DNA from: an uncultured Prevotella sp.
GTDB taxonomy: Bacteria > Bacteroidota > Bacteroidia > Bacteroidales > Bacteroidaceae
Assembly (NCBI GenBank): GCA_900540375.1
Contig: UQFS01000010.1
Location: 1-64,000, forward strand
Direction: 5' to 3'
Length of the DNA: 64,000 bases
Shown here: positions 26,542 to 34,767 of the stretch, one piece after another
Layout of the letters: each line of letters opens with the position of its first letter
Position numbering within the stretch: the first letter of the stretch is position 1
The notes under the pieces: generated by a model
What the model was told of the DNA's origin: nothing
What the model saw: only the letters and a program-made list of their open reading frames with translations
The model's database searches: none
Program-made: the position numbers and the translations under genes

Positions 26542-27522
26542 ATGAAAAGACACCTATTATATATTGTATCGCTGCTCGCCCTCGTTACTTTTACGGCTTG
26601 CAGCACCGATCCGGAAGACGCTGTGAGTAAGCACGTCTATAGTGAGTCGGAGAGTCCTTATCTCAGAACAGACACAAGCGCCAACATTGCAGTCAACGCC
26701 GAGTTCCGCAAAGGTTATATTGTCGATAAGACGATACGGCTGAAAAACTATGCCGAGAAGATCCAGAGCCATCTCGGTATGACAGTCGATGACATGCTCG
26801 CTGGATTGGAGACGGGCAAGGTGGTGTTCTACAACATTGACGCGAACCGTGGCGTATGGAACAAGACACCGCAGAACGTCACTGATGGTTGGGGCTACAA
26901 GGCTGATGGGCTTATCTCTGACACTGCGCAGGTGGCTACTATCACGCTTGACAAGCAGACGAAGACTATCGTGCTCCACATGCCTGCAGGTTCCAAAGCG
27001 GGTGTGTCGCTGACAACCAACGTGGGCTTTGCCGTCAACAATGGACGTGACTACGATCGCTACGTGCGCTTCAATATCAGCATGGCTGTCAGTGATCCGA
27101 GTGTGATCATCAAGACGATTACGATTCCTACCGGTGACTACGCTTCTTATGAACTCTCGTTCTCCGACAAAGCTGTGGAGAAGGCCATTGAGGTTTGCTT
27201 TGGCATGACGGTGAAGGACTTCAACGAAGCTGTGCAGAGTCGGGATGGTGACATTGCTATGTATATGATCGATGCCAACGGAAACCGATACCAGTCAGCG
27301 TATACGGCAGAAGGTCTCGGCTATTGGTGTGATAAGGATGGCAAGCCGCGTGCCTGGGGCGACGGCTGTATGTTCTTCGTCGAGACGCATGACGGTACCG
27401 TGGGCATCGGACGCTATCCTAAGATTGCTTCGGGAAGCACGTCCAAAGTTCACTTTGTCTATGCCAGTAAGACTGATGTCAGCAAGTTCATGGAGTTTGT
27501 CATTACGGCCAACTACGAGTAA
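26542..27522 (+). CDS. Surface lipoprotein with two DUF4859-like domains
   Basis: The 326-residue lipoprotein has a lipobox at C20 (TFTACSTD). It contains two related modules of about 125 residues. The first (about 60-180) begins AEKIQSHLGMTVDDMLAGLETGKVVFYNIDANRG. The second (about 200-325) begins EKAIEVCFGMTVKDFNEAVQSRDGDIAMYMIDANGN and has GLGYWCDKDGKPRAWGD. This resembles DUF4859, a Bacteroidota domain of unproven role, probably glycan binding. A third related module forms the C-terminus of the next protein. The gene sits between susD and the metallopeptidase-like gene with gaps under 20 nt. A surface glycan-binding role, as for SusE/F-type proteins, is inferred. Confidence 0.75.
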   Translation: MKRHLLYIVSLLALVTFTACSTDPEDAVSKHVYSESESPYLRTDTSANIAVNAEFRKGYIVDKTIRLKNYAEKIQSHLGMTVDDMLAGLETGKVVFYNIDANRGVWNKTPQNVTDGWGYKADGLISDTAQVATITLDKQTKTIVLHMPAGSKAGVSLTTNVGFAVNNGRDYDRYVRFNISMAVSDPSVIIKTITIPTGDYASYELSFSDKAVEKAIEVCFGMTVKDFNEAVQSRDGDIAMYMIDANGNRYQSAYTAEGLGYWCDKDGKPRAWGDGCMFFVETHDGTVGIGRYPKIASGSTSKVHFVYASKTDVSKFMEFVITANYE

Positions 27523-27540
27523 TTCAAAGTTGTATTTACT

Positions 27541-29865
27541 ATGAGAAGATCATTGAAATCTATCGTTAGGAGTGCCACCATGGCACTCTTGACCTTGCTT
27601 GCCCTTGCAGCATGCAGTAGTGATGACTTGGCAGTGGGAGACATCAGTGCAGCACCTGATCAACTGACCAAGGAAGTAGCTTGGGACGAGACAGAGGCTT
27701 CCATCACCTTCACGGCCAATGCTGCTTGGACAGCTACCGTGGAGGAGGTAGCCACAAGGGTTGCCACCTCGATCTCGTGGCTTAAGCTGACGGTGCCCAA
27801 AGGTGAGGACAGCGACGTGACCATGCCGTTGTTGATGACAAAAAACGATAATGATACCTATCGTGAGGCTATTGTGACCTTGCACTGCGGTGAGAAGACG
27901 GTCAAGATCACAATCCATCAGAATGCCAATCCCGACGCTGTGCATGTGATGGATCCCGCAAAGATTGCTAATTACGATAAGTTCTATTGTCCCGGTAACT
28001 GGAACGAGGGCTTCGAGAAAGGTTCCGACTACATGCTGCGCAGTGATGCCCGCTGGTCGTGGTGGCGTATGAAGCAGAGTGAGCACTTCTTCGTGTTTTG
28101 GGAGCCGGGCTTCGGCGATAATCCCAATGCCGACTCTGTGCCAAAGAATCTGCGTGTCGACGTGGACGACCTGCTGCAAAAGGCTGAGCAGTTCTACAAG
28201 ACCAACGTAGAGAAACTCGGTATGGCAACTGTTGGACAAGGGAAGAGTGTGCTCGATCAGTACAAGATGGAAATCTATCTGCTCTATCAGACAGAGTGGC
28301 TGGCCACCGGTTCTGGCTATGACGACAAAATTGGCGCCTTGTGGGTAAATCCGAATACGTGTAAGCCGATAGGCTCCACGATTGGTCATGAGATTGGTCA
28401 TAGCTTCCAATATCAGGTTTCAGCTGATAAAATCTTTACCGGTGAAGGCGAAAAAACCGACTATGGAGCCAATGTCGGCTTCCGTTATGGCTATGGCGAG
28501 AACGGTAAGGGCGGCTGTCCTTATTGGGAGCAGTGTGCTCAGTGGCAGAGTTTCCAAGACTATCCTCAGGAGGCTTTCACTCAGGATGCCAACGTACAGG
28601 TGTGGCTGAAAAACCATCATCGTAGTTTCTTGCATGAGTGGCAGCGCTATGCCAGCTATTGGTTCCAATACTATTTCACACAGAAGCATGGCATCAAGGC
28701 TTATGCCCGCATCTGGAAGGAAAGCAAGTTCCCCGAAGATCCTTTGCAGACCTATATGCGTCTCTACTGTGGCAACAACCTCGACAATCTCTATAAAGAT
28801 CTGTTCAGCTATGCCCAGCGCTGTGCCGACTACGATTTCGATGCTGTGCATCAGTACAAGACTGAGTCTGCCATCAACTATGGAACGAAACTGGTCAAGA
28901 TAGGTAATGGCTCCTCTTATCAGGTTGCTTATGAGAATTGTCCGGGCACGACAGGTTTTAATCTCGTCAAGCTCAACGTGCCTTCTGCCGGTACCAAGGT
29001 GAGCATCAAGTTTGAAGGACTGACTCCGGGAGCGGCCCTCGCTAAAGGCGACAACGGACAGGTTGTTGATGGTGACGGCAAGGCCAAGGGCACAGCCACT
29101 CATTACAATACACAAGTCAACCATAATGATAATTTCCGCTATGGCTTTGTGGCAGTTGATAAGAATGGAAAAAGCCATTATGGTGAGATGCACCAAGGCA
29201 AGAGCGGTACGGCTTCCTTCACAACACCGGCCGGTACAGAGCGTTTGTACTTCGTGGTACTCGGTGCTCCCGACACCTATAACCGTCAGGTATGGGACGA
29301 TGACGAGACCAATGACGAACAGTGGCCCTACGTCTTCACAGTAAGTGGCACCGATGTCGATGACGCTTATGTCTCTGTCAACGTTGACGTGGATCCGACG
29401 GCCAAGCCAAAGAACGTGTCGCTCAACATCAATACTGTGGGTACGACGAGTGTCTCGTATGATTTCAAGAGATACAATCTGGCTTATCTCGACAACGCCG
29501 CTATCTGTCATGCCTTCAGCTTGACACCGGCCCAACTCACGGAACGCATCGTCAGCCAAGCCAAGGAACCTCAGGAAGGAAATATTGTGTTCCGTCTCCT
29601 TCAGCCCGATGGCTCATACAGTTATACCGACAACTGTGGTGGCGAGATCATTGGCTTCTGGTGTGACGGCGATGGCAAGCAACAGGACTGGGGTGAAAAG
29701 GCACGTACCTACACTAAGTTCCATTCACTCTATGACTGTGAGGTGGGCTTCATGCCTGGTGCGCTCAAGAGTGGCGACAAATATAAAGAGGTGGTGGAGA
29801 TGGTCTACCGCAAGGACGGCAAGGACTATATCGCCAAACTGAATTTCAATTTCTCTGTTCAATAA
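27541..29865 (+). CDS. BACON / DUF6055-like putative zinc metallopeptidase lipoprotein with DUF4859-like tail
   Basis: The 774-residue lipoprotein has a lipobox at C25 (ALAACSSDD). A BACON-type beta domain follows (about 40-135; ITFTANAAWTATVEE...ITIHQNA), which usually binds mucin or glycan. A central domain like DUF6055 (about 140-480) carries the zinc-peptidase motif H283-E-I-G-H287 in IGHEIGHSFQYQ. After a beta-sandwich comes a C-terminal DUF4859-like module (about 640-774; GFWCDGDGKQQDWGE). HExxH shows it could be a metallopeptidase, but activity is not proven for this domain family. Being encoded between glycan-binding lipoproteins and a beta-L-arabinofuranosidase, it is a candidate for cutting the protein backbone of arabinosylated glycoproteins. 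Confidence 0.75.
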   Translation: MRRSLKSIVRSATMALLTLLALAACSSDDLAVGDISAAPDQLTKEVAWDETEASITFTANAAWTATVEEVATRVATSISWLKLTVPKGEDSDVTMPLLMTKNDNDTYREAIVTLHCGEKTVKITIHQNANPDAVHVMDPAKIANYDKFYCPGNWNEGFEKGSDYMLRSDARWSWWRMKQSEHFFVFWEPGFGDNPNADSVPKNLRVDVDDLLQKAEQFYKTNVEKLGMATVGQGKSVLDQYKMEIYLLYQTEWLATGSGYDDKIGALWVNPNTCKPIGSTIGHEIGHSFQYQVSADKIFTGEGEKTDYGANVGFRYGYGENGKGGCPYWEQCAQWQSFQDYPQEAFTQDANVQVWLKNHHRSFLHEWQRYASYWFQYYFTQKHGIKAYARIWKESKFPEDPLQTYMRLYCGNNLDNLYKDLFSYAQRCADYDFDAVHQYKTESAINYGTKLVKIGNGSSYQVAYENCPGTTGFNLVKLNVPSAGTKVSIKFEGLTPGAALAKGDNGQVVDGDGKAKGTATHYNTQVNHNDNFRYGFVAVDKNGKSHYGEMHQGKSGTASFTTPAGTERLYFVVLGAPDTYNRQVWDDDETNDEQWPYVFTVSGTDVDDAYVSVNVDVDPTAKPKNVSLNINTVGTTSVSYDFKRYNLAYLDNAAICHAFSLTPAQLTERIVSQAKEPQEGNIVFRLLQPDGSYSYTDNCGGEIIGFWCDGDGKQQDWGEKARTYTKFHSLYDCEVGFMPGALKSGDKYKEVVEMVYRKDGKDYIAKLNFNFSVQ

Positions 29866-29889
29866 TCAATCTGTTCTTCTATTCCTGAT

Positions 29890-32832
29890 ATGAGTTATCA
29901 CAGATATCCTTCTTTCTTGTTCACGCTCGCTCTTGCCTTGCCGCTGTCTTTGCCAGTTGGCGGACAGGGCGTGGGTGGACATGCCTCAGCCTCCTTGCCA
30001 GCACCGAGGACCATTCTCCGGGCGGAGCCCGTTCGTGTGTCTTGTCCAACAGGCTTCGCTCCCACATTGCCCAGTCGTGTTTGGGTCAGCTATACCGACG
30101 GTAGCGGACAATGGCGACAAGTGCGCTGGACCAATGCCGCACAAGGCGACGAGGCGGCTGAGGCTGACAGTCTCAGGCATCCCGTGGGCTCGCAATACGA
30201 GGTGATAGGGTATGTCGTGGGTGACGAGACCACGGCAAGCGGTTATCCTGTGAAGGCAGTCGTGAGTGTTGGCAGACAGAAAAGCGTGAAGCCGCAGGCA
30301 ATGGCCAATGGCTTTCTCCTGTCCGATGTCACCATCAACGGCAACAACAGGTTGACTCACAACCGTGATGAGGCCTTGCGGGAGATATGTTCCTGGGATG
30401 TGTCTCAGCAACTCTATAACTACCGCGACACCTACGGCCTGTCCACACAGGGCTATCGGCGTTCCGACGGATGGGATTCGCCTGATACCAAACTCAAGGG
30501 ACATGGCTCGGGACACTATATGTCTGCCATTGCGCAAGCCTACGCCGTGACGAAAGATCCAAAACAAAAGGCGATCCTTCGGCAAAACATTACGCGTATG
30601 GTCAATGAGCTTCGTGCCTGTCAGGAAAAGACATTTGTGTGGAGTGACTCCTTGGGACGTTATTGGGAGGCACGCGATCTGGCCCCTGAAAACGAGTTAA
30701 AGGAGATGAAAGGTACTTGGGCGGCTTTTGACGTGTACAAGCAACATCCCGAGAAATATGGCTATGGTTATCTCAACGCCATCCCTGCCCAGCATTGCGT
30801 GCTCATAGAGAAGTATAGTCCTTATAACAACAGTGATGGTGTGTGGGCTCCTTATTACTCCATCCATAAGCAGTTGGCCGGGCTCATCGACATCGCTACT
30901 TATTTCGACGACAAGAAGATTGCCGCTAAGGCTCTGCTCATCGCAAAGGATATGGGACTGTGGGTGTGGAACCGCATGCACTACCGTACCTATGTCAAGT
31001 CCGATGGTACGCAGGCAGAGCGTCGCACCCATCCCGGTAATCGCTATGAGATGTGGGATATGTACATTGCCGGTGAGGTGGGAGGCATGCAGGAAAGCTT
31101 GGCTCGTCTCTCGGAGATGGTGAGCAACAAGGGCGACAAGGCCAAGCTGTTGGAAGCAGCCCAATGCTTCGACGCACCGAAGTTCTATGACCCGCTGTCA
31201 AGGAATATCGATGACATACGCATGCGTCATGCCAATCAGCACATACCGATGATCATCGGTGCCCTGCGACTTTATCAGGACAGCCAAAGAATCAACTACT
31301 ATCATATCGCCGACAATTTCTGGAATCTCCTCCAGGGGCGCTATGTCTACGCCACCGGTGGTGTGGGCAATGGTGAGATGTTCCGGCAGCCATACAGTCA
31401 GGTGCTCTCGATGGCTACTAATGGCTGGGATGCACAGACATGGCAAGCCAATCCTGACCTTAACGAGACGTGCTGTTCCTACAATTTGCTTAAGCTCACG
31501 CAGGATCTCTACGGTTTTCATCCCAATGACGCAAGATATATGGACTATTACGAGCGGACGTTGTATAACCATATCGTCGGTTCGCTCAATCCTGAACACT
31601 ACCAGACCACTTATCAGTATGCGGTGGGTCTCAATGCCACCAAGCCTTTTGACAACGAGACGCCTCAGTCGACTTGCTGTGGAGGCACGGGCTCTGAAAA
31701 CCATACCAAGTACCAGTCTGCTACCTACTTCTCTTCTGCCGATACGTTGTGGGTCTGTCAGTATATGCCGACAACATTGCAATGGCGCAAGAAGGGCGTC
31801 GTCATTCGGCAGCAATGTCAGTGGCCTGCACAACGGTCAACGATAGAGGTGGTGAGTGGTAAGGCTTCTTTCACCATGAAGTTGCGTGTTCCCGGTTGGG
31901 CGACTTCGGGCTTTGCCGTGAAGGTCAACGGCCGTACGGTGCAACAACATTTCCGTCCTTGCAGCTTTGTGGAGCTTGACAAGAGACACTGGAAAAGGGG
32001 CGATCGTGTAGAGATCGTGATGCCTTTTACCAAATATATAGAATATGGTGTAGACAAGTTGCCGGGTGACATCGCTTCTGCCGACAGTTCGGCACACAAC
32101 TCTTGGACGGGTGTAGTGATGTACGGACCATTGGCTATGACAGGCACGGGAGTGACTGATTGGAAAGAGGCCACGTTGAATCTGGATACTCGTCTTGACA
32201 GCATTGTCGTCAACAACCGATTGCTTGCCACAACAGCCTACGATCAGTCCGTGCCGTCGCTGTGTGTCGACGGGCAAGTGTTCTTGCCTGACTATTATCG
32301 TAATGCAGCGTCCACGCACTATTATCGCATCCATCTGACGGATGTTGCCGCGGCTGATGCTGTGGACCGTCAGCCGTTTCCTGCCCAGTGGGATGAGTTG
32401 TCGTCGTTGCTCGCCATTGCTCACGACCGTCAACGGTCGCAGGAGGCTTGGAAGGCGATGGGCAGAAAAGTACCGGAGTATGCTCCGTGGGCACCGCACG
32501 GCTATGAGCGACTGCAAGCGGCTGTCAGCAAGGCGCAGGACATTATGGAGCACAAAGCACAGATCCGAGGACGTGAGCTTGAGGAGACTATCGCTGCTCT
32601 GAACAAAGCCGTCAACACGATGCGGCCAGGCAACTTGGCTGAGACCGAAGAACTTGCTCCCCTCAATCAGTTGATGGAACAGATCAGACTAAGCACAAAA
32701 GCTGATACCCCCGAAGCTAATGAAGCACTGAACTATGCGGAGCGAGTGGTCAGATATGTCACTGATGGCAGTGGCACCTCAGACATGATTGCCGCTGCAA
32801 TGGACAGACTACAGAAGGCATTGCAACCTTGA
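29890..32832 (+). CDS. GH146/GH127-type beta-L-arabinofuranosidase
   Basis: The 980-residue secreted enzyme has a signal peptide and an N-terminal Ig-like module (about 40-140). The (alpha/alpha)6-barrel of the DUF1680 family follows (FLLSDVTINGNNRLTHNRDEALREI; GWDSPDTKLKGHGSGHYMSA). The zinc-cysteine catalytic set of these enzymes is visible as E526 and C528 (LNETCCSYNLLK) plus C596/C597 (QSTCCGGTGSENH). In the family one cysteine is the nucleophile. The NETCCSYN plus STCCGGTG pattern fits GH146 better than GH127. The C-terminal ~130 residues are helical. It removes beta-L-arabinofuranose, as found in pectic side chains or Hyp-linked arabinans. It follows the metallopeptidase-like lipoprotein by 24 nt and ends in a strong terminator. 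Confidence 0.87.
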   Translation: MSYHRYPSFLFTLALALPLSLPVGGQGVGGHASASLPAPRTILRAEPVRVSCPTGFAPTLPSRVWVSYTDGSGQWRQVRWTNAAQGDEAAEADSLRHPVGSQYEVIGYVVGDETTASGYPVKAVVSVGRQKSVKPQAMANGFLLSDVTINGNNRLTHNRDEALREICSWDVSQQLYNYRDTYGLSTQGYRRSDGWDSPDTKLKGHGSGHYMSAIAQAYAVTKDPKQKAILRQNITRMVNELRACQEKTFVWSDSLGRYWEARDLAPENELKEMKGTWAAFDVYKQHPEKYGYGYLNAIPAQHCVLIEKYSPYNNSDGVWAPYYSIHKQLAGLIDIATYFDDKKIAAKALLIAKDMGLWVWNRMHYRTYVKSDGTQAERRTHPGNRYEMWDMYIAGEVGGMQESLARLSEMVSNKGDKAKLLEAAQCFDAPKFYDPLSRNIDDIRMRHANQHIPMIIGALRLYQDSQRINYYHIADNFWNLLQGRYVYATGGVGNGEMFRQPYSQVLSMATNGWDAQTWQANPDLNETCCSYNLLKLTQDLYGFHPNDARYMDYYERTLYNHIVGSLNPEHYQTTYQYAVGLNATKPFDNETPQSTCCGGTGSENHTKYQSATYFSSADTLWVCQYMPTTLQWRKKGVVIRQQCQWPAQRSTIEVVSGKASFTMKLRVPGWATSGFAVKVNGRTVQQHFRPCSFVELDKRHWKRGDRVEIVMPFTKYIEYGVDKLPGDIASADSSAHNSWTGVVMYGPLAMTGTGVTDWKEATLNLDTRLDSIVVNNRLLATTAYDQSVPSLCVDGQVFLPDYYRNAASTHYYRIHLTDVAAADAVDRQPFPAQWDELSSLLAIAHDRQRSQEAWKAMGRKVPEYAPWAPHGYERLQAAVSKAQDIMEHKAQIRGRELEETIAALNKAVNTMRPGNLAETEELAPLNQLMEQIRLSTKADTPEANEALNYAERVVRYVTDGSGTSDMIAAAMDRLQKALQP

Positions 32833-32859
32833 ACGACACGCATCTGAAAGTATGAAATA

Positions 32860-32903
32860 ATCATGGGGCGGGTATGGGCGTCCCGCCCCATGATCAATTT
32901 TTT
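32860..32903 (+). terminator. Rho-independent terminator after GH146 gene
   Basis: ATCATGGGGCGGG (32860-32872) pairs perfectly with CCCGCCCCATGAT (32882-32894), followed by CAA and a T6 run. It closes the locus 2 operon. Confidence 0.9.
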
Positions 32904-32914
32904 AAGGTAACAAA

Positions 32915-32946
32915 TTTCTCAATATTCAAGAAAATGCTTATCTTTG
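32915..32946 (+). promoter_or_regulatory. Putative promoter of the M43-like gene
   Basis: TTTC (32915-32918), 20 nt and TATCTTTG (32939-32946) fit the consensus with one mismatch. The start codon is about 100 nt further on. Confidence 0.5.
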
Positions 32947-33048
32947 TCCTATGATCCTGAAGCTTTGATGCTTGACTCTTCTCAACTAAAAACTATCGAG
33001 TGATATTCACTCCCTTATTCCATGTTTAACAACTAAAAAAGTAAGACT

Positions 33049-34666
33049 ATGAAACAGTTACTGAATCTCTTCTTGCTGAGCCTCTTGATCGTTACAAGCC
33101 TTTGTGCTTGTAAGGAAACCGAGGACAGTCAGTGGTTGGTTTCCTATCCAAGGCAAGAGGAAATGGTGCCCATTACATTCACTGACGAAACTGGTACGTT
33201 GTACTTTGATGAATCGGTGAAACAATGGTGCTTCCGCTTTGATGATCAGAGAGTCTACCAGCGGTCATTTGGTGAGGAGCAAGGTCCTAAGGTTATTATA
33301 GATAACATTAGCGACTCTATTGTCAATTTGGCTGGACCTGCTAAAATTACGGGTACAATGAGTGTTTATCAGTATCTGACAGCTAAAGGTATGGCAAAGT
33401 TTGGTGTGACCTATGTCGTCTATAAAATGAAGGTAGACAAAATAGAAGGTAGTGATAAGGCTCTTCACTCACGAGCCATGAATAAACATATGATTTGGGG
33501 TTGTGGAACACCTAGTCATAATAATCATCTATATACAGTGGGCCATAGATTATCATCTGCCAGTTCGTCTCTTTAATAAAAACATTGATAATAAAGCTAT
33601 TAATATATATGTTATAAGTGATGGGCGGAATATGATTAGTATAGCAGGGCGTGCAGACGATATCCCGTCAAATGCTTTGGTTGTTAATAGTTACTATTAC
33701 TATAGGCATACAATTGCCCATGAAGTTGGTCATTGCATAGGGTTGTATCATACACATCATGGTTTTGAAAATGGTGGTGTTCCAGAATTTGTAGATGGCT
33801 CTAATGCATCAGTAGCTGGTGATTTTGTATCTGATACACCAGCTGATCCTTGTATGTGGGATTCAAATGGTAATTTTTCTGGAAGCGACTTAACCGATGC
33901 GCATGGAGACCATTATCATCCAGATCCAAACAATATTATGTGCTATAGTCATAATGGCAAACAAAATTATTTCTCTCCTTTGCAGATAGTCAGAACTTAT
34001 GGTTGCATGGAACATACACCCGTTGGAGCTGCATGTAATATTAGTAAAGCCGTTATAGAAGGTGATGATTATATAAAGTCGTCATCCATATACACGCTCA
34101 GTAACGTCCCAAATGAAATTCCTGTCAATTGGTCTATAAAAGTGACAACATTCAAAACTAATAAAGATAAGATCGAAACCTCATATTCTACCACAGGTAA
34201 CAAAATAGAAGTAAAGAGTAATCCAGATTGCTCTCAGTCTTTTGAATTGGTAGCTACTACTCAAAATGGAAAAGGAATCACCTTTACAAATCTAAAGAAA
34301 GCAAATCATGTCGTTTTGTCTTCAAAAACAGGTGTTTTGAAATGGAGCTCAGAAAAAGGTGGTAAAAGTTCTAATGTTGGATATCTTAATATAGATGGTG
34401 ATACTAAGACAAACATTATAAAAATATATAAGGAAGGAAATCTAAACTTCTTTTATACAGATGCTACTGGAATTGGGTCATACAACAATCCCTTATTCGA
34501 TTTTGATATTGTTGAGGCACATTCACTTGATGCTACTAAATATTCAGGAGGCAATAATGCCTTTTACATAGGAAGTAATGTAGTAGAAGGCGACTCTAAT
34601 GTATTGGTAGTAAGTTTTGATGGTACGACTAAATTTGTACCTTTTTCTGTAAAGGTATTGCCATAA
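33049..34666 (+). pseudogene. M43-like (pappalysin-type) metalloprotease lipoprotein, frameshifted
   Basis: The first frame (33049-33576) encodes a lipoprotein N-terminus (lipobox at C21, SLCACKET) and a small domain. It then ends in an out-of-register tail. The second frame, open from about 33494 to 34666, has no good ATG start or signal peptide but holds the zinc motif HEVGHCIGLYHTHHG, typical of M43/metzincin proteases. Further on come a Met-turn region NIMCYSHNGKQNYFS and a C-terminal beta domain. The simplest reading is one secreted protease broken by a +1 shift between 33491 and 33576; some residues in between may also be lost. Two separate genes is the alternative. The second half is clearly more AT-rich than its neighbours, suggesting acquisition. 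A protease here fits the peptidase theme of locus 2. Confidence 0.7.
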
Positions 34667-34689
34667 GTTTCCAATCATTATTATGAGTA

Positions 34690-34711
34690 GGGCAGCAAAC
34701 GCTTGCTGCCC
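34690..34711 (+). terminator. Terminator hairpin overlapping the regulator's promoter
   Basis: GGGCAGCAA (34690-34698), loop ACGC and TTGCTGCCC (34703-34711) form a perfect 9-bp stem followed by T-rich DNA. The T-rich tail also forms the -33 region of the downstream promoter. Confidence 0.75.
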
Positions 34712-34742
34712 TTTGTTGTTTGCTCTTTTTTCCGTACCTTTG
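34712..34742 (+). promoter_or_regulatory. Promoter of the hybrid two-component regulator
   Basis: TTTG (34712-34715), 19 nt and TACCTTTG (34735-34742) match the consensus exactly. A TTG start at 34720 would fall inside the promoter, so translation must begin at 34768 or 34771. Confidence 0.8.
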
Positions 34743-34767
34743 TGCTATCCAAGACCTATCTATATAC

